A stretch of 64,000 bases of DNA from Leptodontidium sp. MPI-SDFR-AT-0119 (Eukaryota > Ascomycota > Leotiomycetes > Helotiales > Leptodontidiaceae), in NCBI GenBank assembly GCA_020726505.1, contig JAHLEZ010000027.1:186001-250000 (forward strand), given 5' to 3'. This document shows positions 46,081-57,746 of the stretch, in pieces. A program made the translations under genes and the position numbers. The notes under the pieces are model-generated. The model worked only from the letters and a program-made list of their open reading frames with translations, did no database searches and was not told the DNA's origin. The stretch's first letter is position 1. Each line of letters begins with the position of its first letter.

Positions 46081-47975
46081 CTGACTAAGCCTATCACCCA
46101 CTCATGTCAATACTGCAAAGGGCTAGTTTTCAACACAACGCCGACAGAAATTGCTTATCCACTGGCTGCAGAGCGGGGTGGCTTTTATTTCAAGCAAGAT
46201 TTCGACCTAGGTGATGCTTTGCACCTTGCAAGAGACGTCGACTGCCCTTTGTTCAAGACGCTTTTCAAGGCTGAGGCTCTTAGTGGAGAGTACAAACAAA
46301 CAGAAGAATACGACGACGGGGAGGAAAAATTCGTCTTTCGTGCAGATCTGCGCTATTCTCGTCAATGCTCCCCAGACTCAAAGTCAAGCCCTCCTCGGGT
46401 TCTCGTCCGTTGCGATGTAGACGCGAGCCGGTATTCGATACGGATCTCCGACCTCATAGAGGGTGGCGGTCCAGATTATACATTGCATCGTGATGAAAGT
46501 AGTATGTAATTTCAGATACGACACCAATCGATGCTAAGGGGAATTGCTTATATTTATCTTGTCACACCTAGGTAGTGGCGGCGATAGTTCTAGGTTCTGG
46601 TTTCCAAATGCTCCCCAACTGAGCTTCGGGACAAAGCAGTTCTTACACCAGCTCAGGGTCGAGCTAGAGACCTGTTGCACAACTCACGAAACTTGCGGGA
46701 TTGTATCTGCAATAACGCTGGCGCGACCTAAACGGCTTCTCAAACTAGTCATTAGTAATGAAAGTTGCCAAGTGGCTGCGGCAGATTATGACGTTGAATA
46801 CGCGGCTCTCAGCTACTGCTGGGGAAAAACTCAGGCAGTGCTTACCACAGACACGCTCCCTGCGCTACAGTCAGGAGTACATCCCTCGTAATTCTCACGC
46901 AATATCCAAGATGCCCTCAAAGTCATCGCCAGCTTCGGGTTTCAGCATTTGTGGGTCGACTCCGTATGTATCCTGCAAGACGACCCTCGAGACAAGAATG
47001 AGGAAATTCAGAAAATGGGCAGCATATACTATGGCGCCACTTTTACGATTGCAGCGGCAAATTCAGCAACCAACCAAGAAGGATTCTTAACGGGATGCCT
47101 ACGGGACGCCTATTCCGTTTCTCTGGAGGATGAAAATCGAAAGACGGAACTTATGATGCTTATGTATCCGGAGTATCTTCAGGACGAGCCAACCCATCCT
47201 CTTCATACACGAGCCTGGACCCTACAAGAAGGTACCAGCCCAATTCCGTTTATTTAATCCTCTTTCTTCTCAGAGCGCTAATTCCCTGAAGCGTACTTTT
47301 CAAGGAGGTATTTGCACTTCGGCCCATATTCGGTTGCGATGGTGTGCTCCACTAGCTTCGATTTCTCCGGTGATTTTTGAGGAGTCGAGACCATATTCCG
47401 TAACTGCGACAAGCTTGCAAGGCCATCTTTCGATGTCTGGAGAACAGCGGTTAAGAATTATTCTCATCGTAAGCTTACGCTGCCGTCAGACAAGCTAGTG
47501 GCTATATCTGCCATTGCAAAGGACGTCGCAAACAAAATCGGGCTTTAGGTGCAAGGACCTAGTTATCATGGACGCTGTGACGAGCTGGGATGGCTCCGTG
47601 AGTCCATTTTCTTCCGTCACTGGGGGATTCATTGTCGTCAGTGGCCGGATAAGGGCAACCTCCGACTACGTCGTCACCTCGGATTTTCGAATCAAAATTT
47701 TGGGAATACTTGGGTATTTAGTTGCCATCGAACTCGAAATATCCCCAGCTCGCCAACAAAGACCGGATGTCTGGGTTCTAGAGGGCCTACGAGTAGAGTT
47801 TGAAACTCATACCGGATACTCGATGTGGGACGTCGAGGATATCGTTAACCTGTTTGGGTTGATTATTTTGGAAAATCCTGATGGCCAATCATTCAGACGG
47901 ATAGGTTCATTCCATACGACTGAGGACATACATTATAAGTTTTGGGATGCCTCAGAAATACGCACGATTAAGATT
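46081..47975 (+). pseudogene. HET-domain (heterokaryon incompatibility) protein, disrupted
   Basis: HET-domain proteins trigger cell death when incompatible fungal strains fuse. The frame starts after the MITE with THSCQYCKGLVFN and splices across 46,502-46,571 (GTATGT...CACCTAG) in phase. It then shows the HET blocks EYAALSYCWGK (about 46,797-46,829), HLWVDSVCILQDDP (about 46,946-46,987), IYYGATFTIAAANS (about 47,023-47,064) and TRAWTLQE (about 47,207-47,230). A TAA at 46,889-46,891 interrupts the domain. After the TLQE exon, the frame RRYLHFGPYS...WRTAVKNYSHRKLTLPSDKL carries further stops and then dissolves. No start codon in frame was found, and the MITE sits exactly at the 5' edge. The stops are few, so decay is recent or partial. 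Confidence 0.8.
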
Positions 47976-47981
47976 ATATAG

Positions 47982-48770
47982 GATAATCGATAGACTTCTA
48001 GTAGATAGTTACTGTCGATGTCGTGTCGGTACTTAGATGTTTGAAGGAGGAAGAGTCGAACGAAGCTTGCACCTAGAGTAAGTAGTGAGCTCGCTTTGCG
48101 TCATTAGTTTTTTCAAGTGTTAATAAAAAAAGCTATTCATAACAATGTTCGCCTTTTTCCGCAATAACCTTTTATTTGTAATTAAAGATGAATATTTCCA
48201 AAATATCATGTCTTGTTCTATTTTTAGTTATGTGATTTACTCTCTTGATAATACCAACTGGATAGGTTCAGAAGAGGCGTTGGCCGCGAATAGTACTTAA
48301 CAACATCAGTTCAACCTCAGTATAATCAAATAGAGAAGCAAGGCCTGGCTGGCAAATCCGGCATTATCGCTTCAATTGGCCTTTTATTTATTCGTAAATT
48401 AAACTCGCTTAAACTCTAGAATGTAAATAAATATTTACCCATTTCAACTATCGTGACGTATAACGATGAAGAAACCTCTTTTATTTGAAATGGATATCCA
48501 AACTTGCATACTTAAAGGTAGGCATTTGCTTGAACTGAAATCTGTATCAGTATGAGGAGAGAATTAAGATATGAGACCAATTGAGGAGCGTGAGCCCTAG
48601 CCTAGCCCCAGCCCTAGCTTGAGCCTGAATTTGAGCTCGAACTTGAGCTTCTCAACTCGCTTCAAGCTTTTTTAAGAATATATAAAGAACAGCTGCAATC
48701 CCTTACTATCCTCTTTTCCCCTCCTCATCCCATCCCCCCTTATTCTACTCCACCATTTTCAATACAATCA
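47982..48770. other. Intergenic region with short imperfect repeats
   Basis: No gene. Imperfect CCTAGC / GAGCTTGAGC repeats lie at about 48,590-48,660. A pyrimidine-rich stretch before 48,770 resembles a fungal promoter/5' UTR for the next gene. Confidence 0.4.
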
Positions 48771-48772
48771 AT

Positions 48773-49653
48773 ATGTCTGCTCGTTGTTCCCCAAACGGTC
48801 TTCGGCCTTACCCTCACTACCTTGACTTCTAACAACCGCGCCAGCTATACCTCATCTGATAACAAGATATTCGTCAACTTTATCCAGTCCGACCGCTCCT
48901 TCCTCACATTCATCGCCGCTTTCAAGCGACCAACAGTTTCCCGTCTCCGCGACGCGAACTTGAACATCAACAATCTCCTCGCCTTGTTTCAGTTCACTCA
49001 TTTCGACATGATTACTACCGACGGCCGCCCTGTTCTACCTATGCTCAAGGAAAAGATCTACGCCAAGCTCAACCGCACTTGGGACGAGTAAGGTTAAGAA
49101 GGACACTATGGTCGAACTCGTTGCCGGGAAGTAAGTCGAGCTTGGGATGAGGCCACCAACTTTGCAGTCAATGCAGTGAATGCCAGGAACGCTATCAATT
49201 CCATCAATGCCCTGAACAACTCGACTGCTTTGGCAGGCTTGAATATTAATTCCAATGCCAATGTCAACACTAATGCCCGCAGCATATCTGATAAGTTTCT
49301 CGATGCTATGTTCGCGTAAGTGATATCTTTCCCTTTGCTACATGTATTTATTCACTTATTTATCAACCAACTAATACTTACTTGAAATCTCTAGCAACCT
49401 CAATGAAAAGAGAATCCCTTCCCCACCTTTCACAATATTCATGTATTCAACCACCCAACAAAAAGGCACCCAAATCCCGACCACTGGCTTAAACGCCCGA
49501 GGAATCAAGGATGCCCTGCGTATCCCGTGTCAAGAGCAGAAGGAGATCTCAGCTGCGAAATTGGATTTGCAAGATCAATTCACCCGTCGCGCCAGTGCAA
49601 AGGAGCTTTCCGCCGTACTGGTACGGCCGATGAAGTCCAAACAGCCTAGCTAG
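48773..49653 (+). pseudogene. Hypothetical small protein gene, probably damaged
   Basis: The ATG at 48,773 is out of frame by one base with the long coding-like frame that follows (VFGLTLTTLTSNNRASY, KIFVNFIQSDRSFLTF, LNINNLLALFQFTHFD). That frame ends at TAA at 49,089. After a short gap another frame reads RAWDEATNFAVNAVNARN and an Asn/Ala-rich stretch, then a GTAAGT...CTCTAG intron (about 49,317-49,395), then NLNEKRIPSPPF to a TAG at 49,653. A single-base insertion near the start plus the mid-gene stop suggest a pseudogene, though sequencing error or an unseen intron could explain it. No family recognised. Confidence 0.4.
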
Positions 49654-50335
49654 TTTATTCCAAAGATGCAATCGAGAAGACAAAGGGAGAGAATAGTTAG
49701 CACGAATATTGTTTTAGTGATTTTTCGCGGCAAATTGTTTCGGCGTGTGGGGTAGGAATAAGGTATCAAAGGAGAAGAGGAGGGGGCTAAAATGCTTGTG
49801 TACTTTGGAATATTAATTTTGATCTTCTTTATATTCTTACTTGAAAGAGATAAGAAGTGTTTATTCGACCATCAGCGATTGCCTTGAGTGCAGGAAGGCA
49901 TTACAGTTTTTTCGATGGTTATTTTCTCATGAGGCTTTCGTGGGAGATCGGACTTAGTAAATTAGCTTCCTTCTTTACTTGACAAGATAATAATTTTAAA
50001 TATCCGAGAAGTAAATAAGCATTATTATACTGTTGAGAAAACCGTTGAAGCCGACTAATTATACCGAGTAAAACATTTTCCAATAGTCAATCGTCTTAGC
50101 CTTCCAGCCAAGGCTGCATGAGCCAAGTCTTTCTTCCAGTTGAAGTAAATTGAAGCCTCCAACTGCTTCCGGAGTATGCAAGTCCGCTGTTTAAGCCGAT
50201 TATAATTTAATATTTTGTTACAGCTATGCTATGCTCGTATTATCTAATGCTTCAAGGAGGAGTCCCCTTAACAAGTCTGAATGGCGCTTCACGGTGAGTA
50301 CAGCTTTACCCCAGAGGACAGCAAAAACTAAAGCT
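49654..50335. other. Intergenic, passing into the right AT block
   Basis: No gene. AT content increases from about 49,970. Confidence 0.4.
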
Positions 50336-51231
50336 CTTAAGCGCTTAAGTTCTTAAAAGAATTAGTAATTACACGCTTTAATAAACAACCAAATAACTTA
50401 TTATATTACTAGCCTTATTTAATAGCGCCGTATAATAAACAAAGAAAGAGGCTTAGGCAATAGCAAAAGTAACCTTATAAAAGCAACCTAACGAGTATGC
50501 GAAATAATAAGCACCTTAATTAATAATATTAAAGCACTTACTAATGCTCTTAGTTTAAAGGCCGCTATTAATATAACCTAAATAAGTAATTAAACGCTAG
50601 CTCCCTTATTACGAGGGGTACGAGTAACGTAATAAGCTAGAGCACAAGTAATCGTAATAGCCTTAGTAATAGCCTTCTTTAAAACTAAAGCAGCCTTAGT
50701 GGCTTTCTTAATAATTTTTTAAACTTATTATAATTAGTAATACTTAAATTAACAAATAGCCTTAAAATTAACAATTAACTTGATAAAACTCAATTTAGTA
50801 ACTTACAATAGCGGACAAATGATTGGCCTTAACAGCCTTAGTAGAGTGCGTTAATACACTTATTATATTAAATACTTAATTTGTTAAATAATTAATTAGT
50901 AAATTAAAAGGTCAATTTGTATATTATTAAAAACTTACAAAATTAAGAATTAAGGGAATAACGCTAGTTTAAATAAGAACAGTTATTTGCCTAACTCTTA
51001 GTTATTTACTTAACTTAGTAGTTTAAGTGCAAGTAATAGCTTAATTATTTAGGTTTATTATTCTCGCTTAAGACAATCAATTATAATAATAGTAACTTAT
51101 TATTATTACTTACTTAAGGGGTATATCGTATAAGCATAAGCAAATGCTTAGTTAACTTTACATTATACTTATTTTAGTTCTAATAGCATATACCGCTTTT
51201 AAAAGAATAATGTATTCTCCTAATTACTTCT
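50336..51231 (+). mobile_element. 3' end of a plus-strand Ty1/Copia element, truncated and split
   Basis: This is the inverted homologue of about 51,417-52,200 in the minus-strand Copia element: it holds the last internal part, a purine tract (TTAAGGGGTA) and the first 108 bp of the 3' LTR (51,124-51,231, TATCGTATAAGC). The LTR continues at 59,925-59,969 and 60,116-60,142, on the far side of the inserted minus element, and ends GTATCACA. The three pieces total 180 bp, near the family's 185 bp. The 5' part of this element is missing left of about 50,336. Confidence 0.7.
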
Positions 51232-51416
51232 TGTGGTACAGAAGTGGGGTAGAGCCTTGCGATCAACGTAGGTTCAATTGAAGTGATTAATTGTTCTCTA
51301 AAATACATAAGGAAATCAGGGGAACACGTTATTCCCCTGAAAGCGGTATACGCTGGCAAAATCTAAGACTAGTATAGCGCATAATTAACTAAGCATTAGC
51401 CCGTGCTTATACGACA
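51232..51416 (-). repeat. 3' LTR of the Copia element (185 bp)
   Basis: On the minus strand it runs TGTCGTATAAGC...GTACCACA. It contains a GGGGAATAACGTGTTCCCC inverted motif. The purine tract lies directly upstream in that orientation. Confidence 0.9.
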
Positions 51417-51859
51417 CACCTCCTAGCCAAGTGACAATTGTAAGCTACTAATATTGTGATTGACTGCTTTAAGCGAGAGTAAATACTAAACTAAACAATT
51501 AAGCCACAATTATTCTTATATTATTAGGTTAAGCAAACAACTGTCCTATTTAAAGTAGCGCATCCCCCACTTAGTTCTTGATCCTATAACCTCTTTATAA
51601 CACATATAGATCGACCTTTCGATTTACTAGCTAATCAACTAATTAATAATTAATTAACTAATTAATAATTAATTAACTAATTAATAATTAATTAACTAAT
51701 TAATAAATAAATTAATTAATACTATAGGTGTATTAGTACGCTCTATTAAGGCCGTTAAGGCTAATTATTTAGCTACTATTGTAAGTTATTAAGTTGATTT
51801 TTATTAAGTTAATCGTTAATTTTAGGGCTATATATTAATTTAAATATTACTAACTATAA

Positions 51860-52690
51860 TAAGCAAAGAAGAAGAAGGATACTAAGAAGGCTCTAAAGGC
51901 TGCTCTTGCTTTAAAAAGAGCTGCTGCGGCTACTTCGGTTGCTCGTGCTCGTGCTTCCTAAGTCAAGGGAGATAAGCGTTTAGTTGTTTATTTAAGTTAT
52001 ATTAATAGCGCCCTCTAAACTAAAAGTACTAGCGAGTACTTTAATATTATTAGTCGGGGTACTCGTTATTTCGCCTACTTATTAGGCAACTCTTATAAGG
52101 TTACTCCCGCTACTACCTAGGCTCCTTTCCTCCTCTACCATACTATGCTCTTAAACGACGTAAATAAGAAAGTAAATTCCCTTAGTTATTCCTTTTTAGC
52201 GTATAATTACTAACTGTTTTAGGAATTAGAGCGCCTAAGAGCTCCCGTTTTTACTGCCTTTTAAGGTAAAGTTACTACTACTACTATTAATAAAGTAACT
52301 GGCTTAAGAGGAGGTAACGAGGAGGAGGAAGATGAGGGTAGTACTACTATTAAAGAGTCTAATATATTATTTATCTTAAATTTCCCGCGAAATTAAGGCT
52401 AAATCAGTTAATTTCTTTTTAAATAAAGAGAACTTCTTTAGTACTCTAGAGGTTTATACGCAGGTTATTAGAGAGCAACTTACTACTACTACTAGTACTT
52501 TATTCTCTCTAGAGCTTACTCGTAGACTTACTAGTGTTAGTGGAGCTCCGGCTCTTACTCTTAAAGAAGAGGCTTCGGCCGCTCGTATTAACGAGCTTTG
52601 TAGTATAATTAAAAGTGCCTTAGTTACTTTAGCTAAGGAAGTTCGGGGCTTGCTACTTAGAGATAATTAGGCTGCTCTCTTTTTGTGAGG
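51860..52690 (+). pseudogene. Opposite-strand accessory ORF of the Copia element
   Basis: Between the end of pol and the 3' LTR of the minus-strand element, the plus strand keeps coherent coding-like frames: KKALKAALALKRAAAATS, YFNIISRGTRYFAYLLGN, GGNEEEEDEGSTTIKES. After a frame change near 52,370 it reads NKENFFSTLEVYTQVIREQL and ARINELCSIIKSALVTLAKE, open to 52,670. Stops before the frame change look like mutated Gln/Trp codons, as in the other RIP-hit genes here. The homologous segment of the inverted plus-strand copy (50,336-50,760) holds the same sequence. The product looks basic at the N-terminus, acidic in the middle and helical at the end; family unknown. Confidence 0.5.
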
Positions 52691-55600
52691 CGAGGCTTAA
52701 GAACCTCTAAATAACTAAGTGTCCCTTTATAATTTACTTACGTTACGTTACTTTTATTATAAAAACGAATAACTATTAAGAGTAATTGAATCTTTTAAAT
52801 GCCGTGAATTTCACCCCCGAGCTTAGTTACTCTCGAAGTAAATTAAATAGTAAGAGAATTTATAAAGTAATAATAAATATATAAGAAAATATATTATATA
52901 TTTATAAAGTAAGCTTATAATTAAACTACCCTTATATAAAGGAAAAGTAAAGAACGTATATAAATACTTACTTTAAAGCGAGGGCTTTATAGTAAGTTAC
53001 TTTAGTTAAGTACGAATATTTACTAAGTTAATAAGAGTAACAAAATTCTTAAATTTCTACTAAGAGAAGTTCTTTGTAAGTCTATTAGCGGGCATATAAC
53101 TTGTAAGTAAATATTCGATTAAAAAAGTGCCCTTTTGAAACTCTTAACGTAACTATATATTCTGAATATTAACGTGGCATAGCTTAATAGAGATACGCTA
53201 ATTTTCCCTAATAATTAACTGTATTATTTACTAATTATTACAAAAGATCCTCTAAATTTCCCTTAACTTAAGACGTAACTCCTAAAAAAAACGTTACAAA
53301 GTTATAATCTCCTTAACTGTGCGCTTAACGCCTAAAAGCTTAGCCTATATAATCGAAGTGGTAACTATATCTTATAAGACTGCTCTCTATAAGATTAAAC
53401 CTTTAAAAAGTATTATAATATAACTATTAAAAGAACGCCTAGTATTAAAATCGTTTATAAATAAAGTATCTAAAGCTATAATAAACTAAGAGTCGCGTAG
53501 CTTGTAACTATAAGTAATCGCCAAAAATCGGGTTTTAAAGAAGTAACGAATAGTTTAGTTAACTACCGTAAAGTACTTTAAAAAGGGGTTAGTTAAGAAG
53601 TGAGAAAGTCTTGAAGTTGTAAACGTAACGTTTACGCGTAATATAATTGCTGTATAAAGTATTAAGCTAACTTTCTTTTAATACTCCTTAATTTAAACCG
53701 GGGTTACTTGCCCTTAATTCTTTAGTAGTTTAACTTAAGGTAATAGAGTACTTAAGTAATTTCTATCTATTAAGTCAAATCGCAGAGTAACCTTTTAGAT
53801 ATAAGTGTCGTGTATTAGAGAAATAGTCTTTACTTGACGATTTTTAATAACGCGAACACTTAAAAACTACTTTGTTAGTTCTTCTCTAATAAGCTCGTAT
53901 GCCGTATTTAAGCCGTCGATAATAAATTAAGCGTTTCTAAGGGCTAAAGCGTGGTGTAACACTTAAATATCGTTAATATAAAAGATAACAAAGACTGAAC
54001 GTTACTTGTTTATAAAGATATAAGGCTTCTTCTTATAAGAAATTAACTTTAACTTTAACAAAGTCTTAATAAAGTCTTTGTATTATAATGCTAGCGAGTT
54101 TCTGAGTCTATAGAGTACACGATCAACCTCTATTACTATACCGTCTTGTTTGAATCCGTCTAGTAAGTAATAGCGTACGTGAGCACTCGATTCGCTCCGT
54201 TTAGCGTTAATAAAGGCGTTAATAATATTAAATTAAATTATTTTTAAATTAAATTAAGCTACTATTACTATGGCGGTCTTGAAAGAACGAGTAGCTAAAG
54301 TAGCCGTATATATTAAGAGAATTAACGTTTCGGGTTATAAGTCCCCTTTAATAACAACTCGCGAGCGACACTTAATTAAATACCCTAAGGAATTAACTTT
54401 AGTATAAAAAACCTATTTTAGTAGTATCGATTGTTTAGTAGCGAAGCTTTATTTAACGACTCTCTAGTAGTTACGCGACTCTAAATTAGTGATTTCCTTA
54501 ATTACGTCGGCTCGGAAGTACTCCCTTAGAGGGTAGTCCTTAAGGTCTCTCTAATTTAATAAGTCCTTTAGTAATTAAGATTAGTGTATTCGTAGGAGAT
54601 TAACTAGTTGTCGAATTTCGACATTTTTGAAAATAAACGCTGAGATAATAACGTAGACTACGCTTAAGTCTTTCTTGTCTCTTTGTACTAGTTCTTAATT
54701 AGGCTAAAACGTCCTTAAAAAGTCTTCTAAATACTCACGGTTACTTGACAAGTTTAACGATTTCGTAATTAGCTCTTTAATAATTATTATATAAACGCTT
54801 TAATTCGGTTTCGTTATTTTATTACTAACTCGAGTCTTTCGACCGTCGCTAGTTACTTAATCTTTTACCCTTTTCCTTTATAAAGGTTTAAGTAAGTTAT
54901 TATTAATTAAGGCTAAAAGTAATAAGTATTACTTTATACTTAATTCTTTCCTTAAGTTTAACGAGTTAAAATACTCTTTATATTTTATTACTTAAGGCGG
55001 AACTTCCGATTACTTAGGGCTAGCACTTTAAGTAAGTACTCCCCGACACTTAAGACCGCGTTCTTAGTTATATAGCCTTTAAGAGTATATAATAACTTAT
55101 AGTATTAATTAGCGCTTAACTCTTATATTTCTCTTAAAGTTTAGTATATTACGTAAGATATTTCTCTTAGTTATACTCTAAGACACTAACTGTCTTAATT
55201 TGTCGACTCGTTTTAAGACTTAATTAAAGTACTTATAAGTAAGAAGTCTAATACTCTTCCTTAGTTATTTTACCCCCGAGTTTTTACTAACGAGTTCTAT
55301 TAATCTTAACTTTTCTAAGAGTAGTATTAGTTACTTTACCCTTATAGTTAAAAGCTTAATTAAAGGCTATAACACCCCTGAAGTTATAAACTTAATAGTT
55401 TCTATAGAACTCATTACTTAACTTAATTGTTCCTTTTTTAAGGTAATACTTATTATTAATTCTAATATGTCAAGTGCGTTTAGTCAATTAATTATATCGG
55501 TTTTAGCGTCTTAAAGTCCCTCCTCTTCTTTTAACATTTTAGTAAGATCTTTTAATATTAAGCGCGGTTAGCCGACCGCTCTTTCTATGTTTAGAGAGCC

Positions 55601-56788
55601 CGAATAAAAGAGGGATTCATTAAAAGTAACGTTCTAAGTTATTATTACACGCTGTAATTGAGGTACTTAGACCTTATATATATTAAACGAGACGTATCTT
55701 ATTAAATATTTAAGGTACGCTCTTAGGTTGACTTTAAATACTCTCTTTTATTAAAGAGCCTCTTAGTCCTTAATTATAAAGTAAGCTCTATAGGCGTATG
55801 CCTATATATTACTTTAGTTAAGTCGTATATTAGTAGTGAGCTTTTAAATAAGCTTAAGGTCGTAGTACCGAAAATATTACTTAAACTAAGCGTAAAAGAT
55901 CTTATTTAGACTCTTAAAGCCTTTCTAAGTAGTTAGACTTATATTATAAAAAGTAATTGCCGCTATAGTTACTTTCGTCTAAAGTTCTTTTAGTAAGTTT
56001 ACTAAAAGGCGTATCTTAATTGACTTTTCGATAATTTCCTTGCCTACGCGCTTAGCTCCCCTATTAAGTTATTGCGTATACGAAGGGGTACCCTTAATAT
56101 TAATACTATTCTCTATATACTACTTTTTGTACTTAGTTAATTTATTAATTCTTATAACCGAGGTATCGTTATCTTGGCGTATTTTGTAAATCGAGAGTCC
56201 GAATTAACGTCTCGTCTACGCCTCAAACGGTTTAAGAGCTCTTAAGACGGCGATTAACCCTTTGTTTTTTAAGAGTTATCTATAAAATTTCTTATTATAT
56301 TAGTCTTTAACTAATAAAAGCTAGTTATTCTTATTAAATCCGACAGGGAAGTCGAATAAGTCCTAAGAAATACAATAAAAAGACTAGGTAATTATTCTCT
56401 CCGAAGGTCTTCGACTAACGACTTACTACGCGATAGTTAAAGAGTACTCTTTACACTTAATTTAAGTAGTACCTAAGATCTCGACGTTACGCGCATTTTT
56501 AACTAAATTCTCTAACGCTTCTTTCCTTAAGTGCCTTACTTATAAGTGCTATAACTTAACGTCGTCTAGCCGCGGTTTCAAATATTATCGACTTAATTAA
56601 AAGCCTTACCGGATACTCTTTTAAAGCGTAGGGAATATTAAAAAGGTATAAGTTAAGCGAATTAAAGAGTTATAAGTAGTTAAGGAGGCTAAAGAGTAAT
56701 TAAAAGGCTTATATTTAAAGAAAGCTAAGTTAAACTATTACTTTAATTGCTTTAATACAATGCTTTTCTTAGCTAATTCCACGCGTAA

Positions 56789-56941
56789 TGTGAAGGGGAC
56801 AAAGCCCAATCGTATCGACAAAAGAGCCAAAAGTAGTATTCGTTGTATATGTTCTGTGGATGCAACTCTACAGCTGGCAGCCGGCCATATAAAGGGGTAG
56901 TCAAGTCAGCTGACAAGCTCTCACGTGCCATCCCCACCACA
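56789..56941 (-). repeat. 3' LTR of the miniature element (153 bp)
   Basis: Identical over its whole length to 57,594-57,746. The polypurine tract lies at 56,942-56,956 (minus strand). Confidence 0.9.
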
Positions 56942-57070
56942 TCCGTCCCTCCCTTCAAAGGCTCTGCCCGCCCTCGGGCAGCTATCTAACCCTAAACCCG
57001 ATCCTCAACATTATCCAAACATTCAGTTGTAGTATAATTTACATACAGAAACCAGTGACATGTAAATGAC

Positions 57071-57556
57071 CTATCTGTCCTTCGGATGCCTCGGCGAAAG
57101 GGGGGTCAAGTGCGTGTATGTGTATGTTGAAGTGTACGGAGCGTCGAAGTGTGGAAATATCGTACGTAGTGTAGAGTCGAAGAGATAGCTTGCAGAGGCA
57201 TATCGAAAGAGATAAGTGGTCGTAGAAGTGAGGTAGGTTGAGAAGAGCTCGCAGAGGCTATCGAAGAAGGTATGATGCCGCTCGGCAGAAAAGACCAAGT
57301 TAATGGCTCTCTGAAGGTATCGTTGTCGTGTGGTTGGCAAGAGCCAAAGAGTGCTCAACGAGAGGAGGAGTATCGGAAGAGGAAGTGTACGTCGGGCAAG
57401 TACGAAGGCATCGTATGCGGAGGCATCGTCGTGTGCGAAGGCATCGTGTGCGAAAGTATCGTGTACGAGAGGTATATCTTCATGTTTCGTCAAACTTGAC
57501 TGCAAATCGAAGAGAAGAGGTTCTAAGTGTTCAAGGGCCTTCGACCAAAGATACAC
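57071..57556 (-). CDS. Internal ORF of the miniature LTR element, 161 codons
   Basis: The minus-strand ATG at 57,556 lies 37 bp after the 5' LTR, and the ORF fills most of the interior. It starts MYLWSKALEHLEPLLFDLQ and contains short His/Asp/Ala repeats (DTFAHDAFAHDDASAYDAF), a Leu-rich stretch (LPILLLSLSTLWLLP) and a Thr/Tyr-rich tail. No Cys knuckle or other gag motif. TRIM elements are usually non-coding, so this may be chance; its position and its openness in an unmutated element are the only support. Confidence 0.3.
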   Translation of the reverse strand: MYLWSKALEHLEPLLFDLQSSLTKHEDIPLVHDTFAHDAFAHDDASAYDAFVLARRTLPLPILLLSLSTLWLLPTTRQRYLQRAINLVFSAERHHTFFDSLCELFSTYLTSTTTYLFRYASASYLFDSTLRTIFPHFDAPYTSTYTYTHLTPLSPRHPKDR

Positions 57557-57593
57557 ACGCGCATCTTAACACTCCCTGCGTAGGTCACCAAAA

Positions 57594-57746
57594 TGTGAAG
57601 GGGACAAAGCCCAATCGTATCGACAAAAGAGCCAAAAGTAGTATTCGTTGTATATGTTCTGTGGATGCAACTCTACAGCTGGCAGCCGGCCATATAAAGG
57701 GGTAGTCAAGTCAGCTGACAAGCTCTCACGTGCCATCCCCACCACA
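57594..57746 (-). repeat. 5' LTR of the miniature element (153 bp)
   Basis: Identical to 56,789-56,941. The candidate primer-binding site directly follows on the minus strand (57,593 downward). Confidence 0.9.

Larger units (their letters stand above)
56789..57746 (-). mobile_element. Miniature LTR retrotransposon (TRIM-like), 958 bp, intact LTRs
   Basis: Two identical 153-bp direct repeats (56,789-56,941 and 57,594-57,746; TGTGAAGG...CCACCACA) bound 652 bp and are flanked by GTAA (56,785-56,788 and 57,747-57,750). On the minus strand a TTTATATGG box lies in the LTR, TTTTGGTGACCTACGCAGG follows the 5' LTR as a candidate primer-binding site, and GAAGGGAGGGACGGA precedes the 3' LTR as polypurine tract. 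It encodes no gag or pol domain. It is GC-normal and unmutated inside a heavily RIP-mutated host element, so it inserted later. Confidence 0.9.

Noticed and set aside
48591..48665. CCTAGC-type repeats as a telomere or subtelomere signal
   Set aside because: Irregular units, only about 75 bp, and not TTAGGG-like; treated as low-complexity sequence.
57328..57705. 125-codon plus ORF in the miniature LTR element
   Set aside because: It runs from the interior into the LTR against the inferred transcription direction; Arg/Val/His repeats mirror the opposite strand.
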